Below the pieces are notes generated by a model. It was given only the letters and a program-made list of their open reading frames with translations, had not been told where the DNA came from and searched no databases. Shown piece by piece: positions 58,401-64,000 of a stretch of 64,000 nt of DNA (within the stretch, counting starts at the first letter, position 1; every line of letters starts with the position of its first letter). The stretch covers positions 16,003,812 to 16,067,811 of the forward strand of contig OX465102.1 in NCBI GenBank assembly GCA_949987565.1, in the 5' to 3' direction. This stretch comes from Luidia sarsii (Eukaryota > Echinodermata > Asteroidea > Paxillosida > Luidiidae). The position numbers and the translations under genes were made by a program.

Positions 58401-61400
58401 AGCAGTTTTATGAAGTATTAGGCACATGAGATATAACCACTTTTGATGAAACAGCTGAGATTGGCCCACTAAGGCTCTATCACCGTCGCCATCGATCGTC
58501 ACTGTTGTCATTGCGGTCTGCATGGGCTGAGTAATCGTACACAATCGGCATGTGCATTGCAGTTATTTTCCAGTAATTGATGTGGTCTTGAGCAGACCAC
58601 TGGTGAAAATGCCCGGAATAAAAGCGGGTGGAGGTAATTTGGCTAACTTCGGGCATGAAAAAGGGGTGAAATTTGAGCGAATTTTCATACACAGGTCCCT
58701 CATCACACACGTACTGGGACACACTCCCTTCTAGACTTAAAGTGATATACAAAAATGTTGCAAACTGCTTACTGACTAAAATTACCAAAACACAAAAATC
58801 TCAAAATTTTGTGGGCCTTCTAGACTTTTTAACATTGATTCACTATCTACATTCACCGGAAACCAGCTGATGAAACTCCAGATAAAACATGCATGTATGT
58901 AGGTATGTAGGTATGTAGGTCGGACGGTTGGTCGGTTGGTAAGTATAATAGGACAACTAAAGTCCACATGCATGAACATAATTATTCACTCCAATTGTTT
59001 GGAAGTGATTCGCATGAAGTCAATCATGCAGTTTCTGCTTTTTGGAGCCCGGCGTTCCCACCGTACACTCCAATGTATAGTCATATTGTGTGAATTGACT
59101 GGGAAGTGTGCTATGGACGAGGAATTGGGTGAGAAAACAGGACAAGAATTCAAATCAAAATGGATGGATGGCTTTATACATTCAGACACCCCCCCAAAAA
59201 AATTAAAAAATTAAAATAAGGTTATGTTACTAGTTGGCTGCCGCTGTCTACTTTCACTTCAGTTCATGTACAAATATGATCCCATTGTGCTGACTAAATT
59301 TTGAAAGGCCAGAATTTCTTTCCACCTACTGACTTTGATTCGTGTGGGTGTGGGTGTGTCTACCCCCACCAACTTAGCTAAGGTTGACTGATTTCACTTT
59401 GTCAACCTGTTGACGTGGTCCAAGGGTAGGGATCACACAAAAAAGCACAATTGGAAGAACGTACGGCATTCATCACTGCCTCTGTATTTGTGTGTGAATC
59501 AGGAAAGGTGACACCGAACGCTGATCAACAACCATCAGCCTACTCAAAGTCAGCATTACATTCAGCAATAGATCAAGGCCTGTCCCGGTGCATGACGTCA
59601 CCGCGGTGACGTCATCGTCACCTTAGCGGGCAGAAAGGCAGCAAGAGGCTGGAAAGGGCGCAACCGTGCTGTGAATACAGAAGAGGCTGGGTTCACAAAC
59701 ACATTACCTCTACCTCTGTGCCCTCTGCGGGAGAGCCTATAGTGCTGAATGTTGTGGCTATAGGCTATACAAGCTGAAGAGAAAACAGGTCTTGCATCAG
59801 CCCCACCCAATCCATACAAGGACACAAAGAAAAAATGTATGAATTACTGCCGGACCACTGAATCATTGAATGATGATCGATGCTTTCTATTATCCACCCA
59901 GTCGTAAAAAAACACCAAAAAAAACAACAACATTGACATACTTACCATTGATCGTGACCGTAACATTACAGTCCGCTTGGTTGGAGCTCCCATCAGTGAC
60001 TGTGTACTTGACAATATGGGTGCCAATTGTGTAAGGACCGGACCCCGAGGGAAGAAAGTCTGTGGTCGGAGGTATGTTGGAGTTGTCGTCCACTGTGGCG
60101 GAAGGCAAGATGACCGTGGCAAAGTGCTCTCCATCGTCGGTGTTCTGTTCAACGGCGCCAGGACACATGATGGTGGGGTCTTGGTCATCTGAAATACAAT
60201 GATACAGATTCACTGTGCATCAGCAGCAGCCACATGTACCCATCAAATTGATGGGGCAAAGGTGCAGAGTTTGCATCAATATGCTACATAATTGCAAACA
60301 AGAATTGATGCTTAACCTTTGTAACACAGGGTCTCCCCGGCCATGGAAAACCTGGAAAACGGTCATGGAAATTTTAATTTGTTTGTCCAGGCCTGAAAAA
60401 GTTGTGGAAAAAAAAAATTGGAAATGTTGTAAATTTGTAGGATCTATTATTTGGGCGATTTGACATGTGTGAATAATAAGTTCACATGTAATACTTTTGA
60501 GAAAGGTCCTGCTAGGATTTTATGACATACTACTGAACATTTCTAGACTGCCAGAGAAGGGCCGTCTGCAAAGAAACTCAAGGCGCTTACCGTAACAACA
60601 TTACACAGAATCAAAGAAAATTGGATGGGACATGATGGGACGAGATTGGATGGGACGAGATTGGATTGGATGTGATGGGGCGATATTGGATAGGATGGGT
60701 TGAATGAGATGGGACGGGATGGGATAGAATCATCCCATTCCATCCCATCCCTCCCCTCCATTCCCATCCAATGGGATGGGAGGAATGGGCGACAAGACAA
60801 GGTATGGGTTGGATGGGATGGGATGGGAAGGATGGTATGGGATGGGATGGGATGGGATGGGATGGGATGGGATGGGATGGGATGGGTTGGGATGGGATGG
60901 GATGGGATGGGATGGGATGGGATGGGATGGGATGGAATGGGATGGGATGGGATGGGGTGGGATGGATGGGATGGCATGGCTGGGATGAGATGGGGTGGGA
61001 AGGGATGGGCTGGGATGGGGTGGGATGGATGGGATGGCATGGCTGGGATGAGATGGGGTGGGAAGGGATGGGCTGGGATGGGATGGGATGGGATGGGATG
61101 GGATGGGATGGGATGGGATGGAATGGGATGGGGTGGGATGGGGTGGGAAGGGTGGGATGTCATGGCATGGGATGAGATAAGGTGGGAAGGGATGGGCTGG
61201 GCTGGGATGGGATGGGATGGATGGGATGGGAAGGGATGGGATGGGATATGGGATGGGATGGGATGGGATGGGATGGGATGGGAAGGGATGGGATGGGATA
61301 TGGGATGGGATGGGATGGGAAGGGATGGGATGGGATATGGGATGGGATGGGATGGGATGGGATATGGGATGGGATGGGATGGGATGGGATATGGGATGGG

Positions 61401-63456
61401 ATGGGATGGGAAGGGATGGGATGGGATATGGGATGGGATGGGATGGGATGGGAAAGGATGGGATGGGTTGGGGTGGGATGGGAAGGGATGGGCTGGGCTA
61501 AGATGGGAAGGGATGGGATGGGGAGGGTTGGGAAGGGATGGTGTTGGATGGGAAGGGATGGCATGGATTTGGATGGGGAGGGAAGAGAGGGGATTGGATG
61601 GGAAGGGATGGGAGGGGAGGGGATATGGTTTGGTGATTTGGTGGTCTGAGAATTGAATCTTCCTTCTTTCCTGGTCACAGACTAAGTTCCCTTAAGCAAA
61701 CTGACAATGGGATGGGATGGTATTAGATATGGGATCATATGGGGTGGAATAGGGTTGGGATGGGATGAGATGGGATAGATATGGGATAGGATGGGGTTGG
61801 ATGGGATGGGAGGGCAAGGGATGGGATGTGATGAAATGGGATGGAATGGAGTTTGACAGAATGGAAAGGTGCACAGCTATCTCTCGCCATCATGCTTAAC
61901 CTTGCACATTGTGGTGCACTTAATACCAGTTTGAAATCACTTGGAAATAGACACAAGTGAATAATTTTACAAACTCACCTAAAACCTCCACATCAAAGGT
62001 ACACTTTCCAATATTCCCTTCCTCATCGACAGCTGTGTATTCAATCTGGATTGGAAAGCAAAACACATTTTAGATAGCAGTTGATCAGCATGATCAATAG
62101 ATTCCTGACACTATATGGTCATAATCTGTTTTATGAGTGCAAGTGTCTCAGAAATGATTGCTCAACAGACAGAACACATCCAGGCCAGGTCGTCAGCTCC
62201 GTCTCAACCAGACTAATTAACACCCATAAGGATAGAACGTTTAGACTCTTTGGACGTGTGCAGAAGCTAATAATAATAACATGTACACTGATGATAACCG
62301 TTTTTCATAAAGCGCCTTTATGAAAAGATCAAACCAATATTTTTAAGACAGCACCAACTTCTCCACCAGATATTATTGAGGAGACAATCCAAGCCCAAGC
62401 CTTGAAAACATGTCACCAATAAACAGAAGACAAGAGGAGACTGGAACATGAAATCTGGTGGTGAGTCAGAAAATCCGTGCTCAACACAGCTAAGGTATTT
62501 AATGCTCCTTCGTCCAGAAGACTCTGCTTCTAATCTGTCTTTGTGTGCTCAAGTACAAGAGAGACAATCAAGCCAGACCTCTTTTCCTAGCCTATGATCC
62601 GTGTCTGCTCTGAGGCAGATAAGAACGCTAGGCCAATATCCAGGGGGGGGGGGGGTTCCCCCAAGGAAATAGTAACAAGTGTGACCCCAAAAACAGGGAG
62701 AGCAATCCCTGGGGGCCGGTGTTTTCTATACCAAATGTCAGCCAGTCTATCACTGCGTTTCCTTTGGAAAGTCAGGTCAAGAGAATCAATTTCATAGAGC
62801 CGCTTAAGTGTGAAAATCCGCTAAGCAGAAAAAGTCTTCCTTGTGTAAGCAGGATTACAAATTGCCCTGCGGTTTGATGTTCATTGCTTCTGACTATTAT
62901 TCCACTTTCTTTGTTTAGCATGAAACAATAGTGAAGCTTGGGTTGGCAAAGGGATTCTGTGGCTCATGACTTTTTTTCCTTAAGCCTGTTTTGGCGCTTA
63001 AGCGGCTCTATGAAAAGAGCGCATCCAAGAGAAATGTCATCTCAAGGAACAAGAGGTAAAAAACCTAGTGTGGTTTGAAGCGTCAATGATCAGGACCCCA
63101 ATTTAAGATGAATGACGTGAGAGAAAGCGACTACAGGGCCCTTTCCAAAAACCCAGCTTAATAGGCTCTGGCTCCGGCTTCGTCTCTGTTCTTCAAAAGC
63201 TGAAAACACAGGTTGGAGTTCTTAGCTGAAGTTGAAGCTTGGCAACTGTATGGAATGCGAGTCTAGCGCACGCGAACCTCATGACTGCCAATGGTCAGAA
63301 CAACTCCCGGATCCATATTGGAAGAGACGGTGGGTTCCATCTGGGAGTTGTCCGTTGCAGTTGGCGGCGTCCAATATACCGCTTCTCTGTCCGAAGAAGG
63401 TCCAGTCCGGTTCACAGCCATAGTCGGACAGTCTTGAAATGTAGGCGGGAGCGTAT
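25122..63456 (-). CDS. Large HYR/CUB/LDLa modular extracellular protein (3' part, 25 exons)
   Basis: Twenty-five exons with GT/AG borders join in one frame (5,576 nt; 1,857 residues plus stop at 25124-25122). Domain order: HYR 1-17 (about residues 1-1384), CUB1 (1385-1520), LDLa1 (to 1568), CUB2 (to 1685), LDLa2 (to 1738), CUB3 (to 1857). Nearly every domain is one exon of phase 1-1, the classic shuffling module; HYR1, HYR17 and CUB2 are split once inside the domain. HYR modules show CP near the start, SATxTDNSNG-type centre, IGxxxVxYTATDxSxN and a final C before TVTV. Many N-X-S/T sites suggest a glycosylated secreted or cell-surface protein. HYR domains occur in sea urchin hyalin and mediate adhesion; CUB and LDLa are protein-binding modules, and LDLa binds calcium. 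No transmembrane segment precedes the stop. The signal peptide and any earlier domains lie beyond the right edge. Function is inferred only as extracellular adhesion or recognition. Confidence 0.85.
25664..25929. mobile_element. MITE with 27-bp 'ATGGACCTTTCCCATGAAAT' inverted repeats
   Basis: Ends ATGGACCTTTCCCATGAAAT and ATTTCATGGGAAAGGTCCAT, flanked by TA on both sides (25662-63 and 25930-31), suggesting a Tc1/mariner-type target. A copy in opposite orientation lies at 38066-38330. Confidence 0.8.
27711..27869 (-). CDS. LDL-receptor class A domain 2
   Basis: Phase 1-1, 159 nt. Six cysteines: AYCEQGLHGVQCGSGVCED, then KGCNIAKDCDVNENDEIGC. The acidic cage is less canonical (NIAKDCDVNENDE), so calcium binding is less certain than for LDLa 1. 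Confidence 0.88.
28512..28719 (-). CDS. CUB domain 2, second part
   Basis: Phase 0 to 1, 208 nt. SLRIVVMDFQVDPRDRLYVW, NVTVVFESRGGIGRGFWIRV. The acceptor (CCGTGAAAG) is weak but gives the right phase and the expected CUB continuation. Confidence 0.82.
28800..28920. repeat. Foldback copy of the GGGCCTGACG dispersed motif
   Basis: Two inverted diverged arms (AGAAGGCCCGACTCTACAATCC; TAGGATCAAAACGTCGGGCC) separated by a few bases, in the intron inside CUB2. Confidence 0.75.
29192..29334 (-). CDS. CUB domain 2, first part
   Basis: Phase 1 to 0, 143 nt. CAEDTVKKTADDFPETTNTH, VDIVSQDYPADYPPCNTQWH. The donor GTGAGT follows codon ATG. The rest is in exon 28719-28512. Confidence 0.8.
30016..30159 (-). 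CDS. LDL-receptor class A domain 1
   Basis: Phase 1-1, 144 nt. Six cysteines: SFCPDFGGFPCVNGTCLDM, then KRCDGSQDCSMGEDELACP. The D-G-x-x-D-C-x-x-G-E-D-E calcium cage is complete. Confidence 0.93.
30297..30685. repeat. 25-bp minisatellite derived from the dispersed motif
   Basis: About 15 units of 25 bp (GGGCCTGATGTTTCTGATAC plus TAGCA), with variants. The unit equals the outer end of the GGGCCTGACGTTTCGATCCTAGCA motif; an intact-type AGCAGGACCTTTCTC end follows at 30676-30691. Confidence 0.92.
31117..31524 (-). CDS. CUB domain 1
   Basis: Phase 1-1, 408 nt in a single exon. FYTTQCTPSPVSIDL, ILSPNYDIQENYKNGETCLW, RLVIDTFSTEAFNDRLYIGS, IWIRFQSDGSTPGPGFLLLL: the standard CUB pattern with the first disulfide pair only. 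The second cysteine pair is absent, as in some other CUB domains. Confidence 0.9.
31990..32163 (-). CDS. HYR 17, second part
   Basis: Phase 1-1, 174 nt. TASWTVSATDNSGLTLYSEE, TYTAVDAFNNTNSCSFEVIV. The join with 33469 gives LLTFSATASWTVSATDNSG, the expected HYR centre. It is the last HYR before the CUB/LDLa part. Confidence 0.83.
33469..33558 (-). CDS. HYR 17, first part
   Basis: Phase 1-1, 90 nt. DKEPPVLQCPTNVTVYSDDL to LLTFS. HYR 17 is split at a different internal position from HYR 1. Confidence 0.8.
34752..34991 (-). CDS. HYR 16 (type B)
   Basis: Phase 1-1, 240 nt, DEEKPVLVCPEDIVNNTDDL, DNDGNVPSLESNHTGDLYDI, TCTFSITVNG. Last member of the amplified B-A-A' series. Confidence 0.9.
35095..35480. 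repeat. Foldback array of a 16-bp unit around telomere-like repeats, copy 1
   Basis: Left arm: tandem AACTCGGTCCGTGACC-type units. Core 35283-35322: CCCTAACCCTAACCC-type repeats. Right arm: the inverse units (GGTCACGGACCGAGTT type). Copies 2 and 3 lie at about 42479-42774 and 47300-47596. Confidence 0.88.
35828..36036. repeat. Short 28-bp minisatellite (copies also at 43124-43331 and 48235-48442)
   Basis: About seven to eight units of the GATTCAGATGGGATTGGCAA-type 28-mer, in the same place relative to the A'-type HYR exon in each duplicated block. Confidence 0.9.
36118..36360 (-). CDS. HYR 15 (type A')
   Basis: Phase 1-1, 243 nt, DKENPIITCPTDVEQATEDG to NFTLKIIG. A short 28-bp minisatellite lies past its donor. 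Confidence 0.9.
36482..36740 (-). other. Conserved cysteine-containing open segment (copies at 40.44-40.72, 43.77-44.03, 48.89-49.14 kb; partial at 46.25-46.43)
   Basis: After a CTCATTTGCAG acceptor, the phase-1 frame reads DHGKKLFNVYSTSLLYTLGE, then YTICDTEEANKLVKCPNW, then a G-run. With 13 G it continues to a cysteine-rich tail ending HHCI and stop. G-run length varies among copies (9, 13, 13, 13, 17), changing the frame. Could be an alternative terminal exon or simply duplicated intron. Confidence 0.25.
36953..37045 (-). repeat. tRNA-derived SINE (copies at 44248-44341, 49356-49452)
   Basis: On the minus strand a TTAGCTCATATGA A-box-like stretch and a GTTGAAGTCCCGG B-box-like stretch are followed by GTCAAAGTTTTCTTTGCC, the tail also found after the copy at 63640. 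Confidence 0.6.
38066..38330. mobile_element. Second copy of the ATGGACCTTTCCCATG MITE
   Basis: Same inverted ends and GC-rich interior (ACGCGCGCAGGAG) as 25664-25929 but inverted. The 187-residue minus frame crossing this area is not a gene. Confidence 0.8.
38337..40010. repeat. Expanded 28-bp minisatellite, about 60 units
   Basis: Repeats of GGGATTCAGATGGGATTGGC plus AAGGCTAT. Variants (GGTGGGATTGACAAGG, then ATTCAAATGGG) recur at multiples of 28 bp (112 and 168), indicating higher-order units. With 28 bp per unit, all plus frames stay open, creating MGFRWDWQGY-type frames that are not genes. Confidence 0.95.
40085..40330 (-). CDS. HYR 14 (type A, one extra codon)
   Basis: Phase 1-1, 246 nt. 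DEENPVITCPADIEQTPEDG; KDPADEPLTLD carries one added codon relative to the other A copies; SSNSANCNLTL in place of SAHCNLTL. The large 28-bp minisatellite lies just past its donor. Confidence 0.9.
42136..42375 (-). CDS. HYR 13 (type B)
   Basis: Phase 1-1, 240 nt, DDEKPVLVCPENIVSATDDL with NVTFVSQTLTDNDG. Exactly 4,821 bp from the equivalent HYR 10 exon. Confidence 0.9.
42479..42774. repeat. Foldback array with telomere-like core, copy 2
   Basis: Same organisation as copy 1 with fewer left-arm units; core about 42572-42614. Confidence 0.88.
43414..43656 (-). CDS. HYR 12 (type A')
   Basis: Phase 1-1, 243 nt, DEENPIITCPTDVEQATEDG with TVDPDGPHTPDIGSYIITYT. It matches HYR 15 except for the second residue of the module (DE versus DK). 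Confidence 0.9.
45880..46122 (-). CDS. HYR 11 (type A)
   Basis: Phase 1-1, 243 nt. DEENPVITCPADIEQTTEDG, VTVTKDPAEPLTLDIGSYII, AHCNLTLTIIG. Donor is GTCAGT. Confidence 0.9.
46957..47196 (-). CDS. HYR 10 (type B)
   Basis: Phase 1-1, 240 nt. DDEKPVLVCPENIVSATDDL, with NVIFVPQTLIDND in place of NVTFDPQTLTDND of HYR 7. The acceptor flank carries a GAAGAAGAAG tract shared by all copies of this block. Confidence 0.9.
47300..47596. repeat. Foldback array with telomere-like core, copy 3
   Basis: Almost identical to copy 2 and exactly one 4,821-bp block away; core about 47394-47438. Confidence 0.88.
48525..48767 (-). CDS. HYR 9 (type A')
   Basis: Phase 1-1, 243 nt. DEENPIITCPTDVEQATEDG, LPDATATDNSNGDVTITVDP, then SSNSAHCNFTLKIIG. 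Differs from HYR 12 at only a few positions (PLTPD for PHTPD; ITLTATD for ITYTATD). Confidence 0.9.
50989..51231 (-). CDS. HYR 8 (type A, mosaic)
   Basis: Phase 1-1, 243 nt. The C-terminal two thirds match type A (TTTDNSNGEVTVTKDPAEPL). The first third reads DGEDPTIMCPANFSQNTDDG and resembles HYR 2/5 instead. The switch is near 51165. Confidence 0.88.
51348..51587 (-). CDS. HYR 7 (type B)
   Basis: Phase 1-1, 240 nt. DEEKPVLVCPEDIMSATDDL, DNDGNVPSLESNHTGDLYDI, ELTAKDASDNTNTCTFNITV. First B-type exon of the amplified series; its left flank differs from those of the other B copies. Confidence 0.9.
51638..51744 (-). pseudogene. Relic HYR exon (N-terminal half)
   Basis: After a CTGTAG acceptor the frame reads DKERSDLVCPESITRDN, then TYANHRFDL, parallel to the B-type exon DEEKPVLVCPEDI...DYANVTFDP, then decays and hits TGA (51640-51638). 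No donor or C-terminal half is found. Including it would truncate the protein. Confidence 0.6.
51944..52189 (-). CDS. HYR 6, lacking both canonical cysteines
   Basis: Phase 1-1, 246 nt. Begins DEELPSATKPADFEELTEDG where CP is expected (K replaces C), and ends TDPYDNVLIITVIVLVKG where the second C is replaced by I. The remaining HYR core (DNSGGVVEVT, IGRHEINYTLTD) is intact and the splice sites are good. Confidence 0.82.
52190..54524. other. Intron between HYR 5 and HYR 6
   Basis: About 2.3 kb. I find no exon with HYR features and no clear repeat family here apart from A/T-rich tracts. Confidence 0.6.
54525..54767 (-). CDS. HYR 5
   Basis: Phase 1-1, 243 nt, DDQDPTIMCPGPVEQNTDDG to ADCNVTVTIKG. 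Paralogous copy of HYR 2 produced by a segmental duplication that includes upstream intron sequence. Confidence 0.9.
56152..56388 (-). CDS. HYR 4
   Basis: Phase 1-1, 237 nt. DSETPDLSCPANSTVATDSN, VVDNSGLLEATADVLSG, FTAQDASGNVATCNFTITV. The donor is GTATATAAG. It has a higher G+C content than the neighbouring HYR exons. Confidence 0.88.
57311..57809. mobile_element. MITE with 'AGCCGCGTTTCCACTGGAC' inverted repeats
   Basis: Ends AGCCGCGTTTCCACTGGACT and AGTCCAGTGGAAACGCGGCT. The interior is full of short 'GGTTAAAGTAACCGAG' repeats. About 500 bp, no ORF of note. A relative lies at 349-665. Confidence 0.8.
57853..58098 (-). CDS. HYR 3
   Basis: Phase 1-1, 246 nt. DNEKPDITCRDIYTVRADEG, then LSDNSGGLVTVT, TYTATDPYGNSALCNLTV. 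The first motif reads CR rather than the usual CP. A MITE ends 44 bp past its donor. Confidence 0.88.
59946..60188 (-). CDS. HYR 2
   Basis: Phase 1-1, 243 nt, DDQDPTIMCPGAVEQNTDDG to ADCNVTVTING. Near-duplicate of HYR 5 (differences at GAVEQ/GPVEQ, EHFATVIL/EPFATVNL, HIV/HMV, ING/IKG); about 100 bp of flanking intron is also shared. Confidence 0.9.
60630..61865. repeat. (GGGAT)n pentanucleotide array
   Basis: About 1.2 kb of GGGAT repeats with variants (GGAAG, GGGTT, GGATAT), broken by unique sequence at about 61640-61705. Five bases is not a multiple of three, so every frame stays open, which explains the long WDGMG-type frame here. It lies between HYR1 and HYR2 exons, with the G-rich strand as transcription template. 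Confidence 0.95.
61979..62045 (-). CDS. HYR 1, second part
   Basis: Phase 0 to 1. IEYTAVDEEGNIGKCTFDVEVL completes the HYR fold and its second cysteine. The acceptor is ATCCAG and the donor GTGAG. Confidence 0.8.
62046..63271. other. Intron splitting HYR 1
   Basis: 1.2 kb with a G-run at 62643-62655 and short inverted 'AGCGGCTCTATGAAAAG'-type motifs (about 62797 and 63000). No exon seen. Confidence 0.6.
63272..63456 (-). CDS. HYR 1, first part
   Basis: Phase 1 to 0. DTLPPTFQDCP, then YWTPPTATDNS and IGSHEVR. The donor chosen (GTGCGC after codon CGC) makes the join to 62045 restore SHEVRIEYTAVD, a perfect HYR core. It is the most 5' exon of this gene in the window. Confidence 0.82.
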
Positions 63457-63639
63457 CTACACAAAAGAAAAAGAACAGAAAAGAAAACGGAACAGAGACA
63501 TTCAGCAATGTTTGATCATCGTTCATCAGGGAAATGACTTCCTGATTCAGTGGTCTCACTTTTGCATTGAAGACAGTTATAATTGTTCGCTTCTGAATGC
63601 GGACCCCAACTTGGCAAAGACTATAGTTGACTATACCAT

Positions 63640-63735
63640 CTTACGGCTGAATAGCTCAGATGGGAAGAGTGCTGGTACGAAACAAAAAAGTTCTCGGGTT
63701 CAAATCCCGGTCGAATCAAAGTTTTCTTTGCCCTT
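63640..63735 (+). repeat. tRNA-derived SINE copy
   Basis: TAGCTCAGATGGGAAGAGTG (A box) and GGTTCAAATCCC (B box) with tail AATCAAAGTTTTCTTTGCC. The acceptor and anticodon stems do not pair properly, so it is not a functional tRNA gene. A B-box end of the same kind lies at about 11826-11880. Confidence 0.65.
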
Positions 63736-64000
63736 TTTTTTGGCCAATTTGTTCAAAAGTGCCCAATTCCAGTTTTTCATCGATTTGTTTTAACTTGACT
63801 GGATTGAAGCATAACATACAGCATTGCCTTGAAGGGCTGTCTTGGGGTGTATGGGCTGATCGAGATGAGTCTGTCCATTCAAACAATGCAAATAATACTT
63901 ATTTAGCGTATATCGCAATTAAAGACCGTTGGGTTTTGGGGCGGGGAGTCGCGTCCACCAGACGCCAACAAAATCGCGAGCCGATGGTGCTTTCAGCAGG

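Noticed and set aside
60700..61656. 318-residue plus-strand open frame of repeated WDGMG-type residues
   Set aside because: It is the translation of the (GGGAT)n array; all six frames are open there because five bases is not a multiple of three and the unit contains no stop.
63643..63716. tRNA gene
   Set aside because: A and B boxes are present, but the acceptor and anticodon stems do not pair; better explained as a tRNA-derived SINE.
63239..63793. 184-residue plus frame at the right end
   Set aside because: Antisense to HYR exon 1 and then runs through a SINE copy.

Overview
This window looks like animal nuclear DNA, most probably from a marine invertebrate deuterostome (an echinoderm is my best guess; a hemichordate or lancelet is not excluded). 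The evidence is small GT-AG exons in large introns, many foldback and MITE-like repeats, and a gene built from hyalin-repeat (HYR), CUB and LDL-receptor class A (LDLa) modules, families that are strongly expanded in those groups. There are no bacterial-style genes. Almost all long open frames are satellite or antisense artefacts, so genes were found by exon-by-exon splice-site and phase analysis.

Region 1 (1-6.3 kb, minus strand) holds the 5' part of an HMMR/RHAMM orthologue. Six exons join in one frame to give the N-terminal 202 residues (start MSFPKA; the KSQRFK motif; then coiled coil). The gene runs off the left edge. Its start faces a CpG-containing promoter region at about 7.8 kb that serves the next gene on the plus strand.

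Region 2 (about 7.8-21.3 kb, plus strand) is a multi-snoRNA host gene. Fifteen box C/D snoRNA-like loci of three families lie between small candidate exons, essentially one per intron: six U14 (SNORD14) copies, one of them truncated; seven copies of a family I cannot name; and two copies of a family whose D-box guide matches a conserved 28S rRNA segment. The locus grew by tandem duplication, and one duplication junction cuts through a U14 copy. Whether the spliced exons encode a protein is unresolved.

Region 3 (about 20.5-25.1 kb) has no recognised gene. It contains MITEs, a three-copy 160-bp tandem repeat and a purine-rich microsatellite.

Region 4 (25.1-63.5 kb, minus strand) is one large gene for a modular extracellular protein. 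I can join 25 exons in frame, from a HYR exon at 63,456 to a stop codon at 25,122, for 1,857 residues: 17 HYR domains, then CUB-LDLa-CUB-LDLa-CUB and stop. The true 5' end, including any signal peptide, lies beyond the right edge. Ten HYR exons follow a B-A-A' pattern produced by recent tandem duplication of a block about 4.8 kb long. One HYR domain has lost both disulfide cysteines, and a dead HYR half-exon remains at 51.7 kb. The introns hold a 28-bp minisatellite, a 25-bp minisatellite, a (GGGAT)n array over 1 kb long, foldback elements containing telomere-like repeats, tRNA-derived SINE copies and several MITE families.
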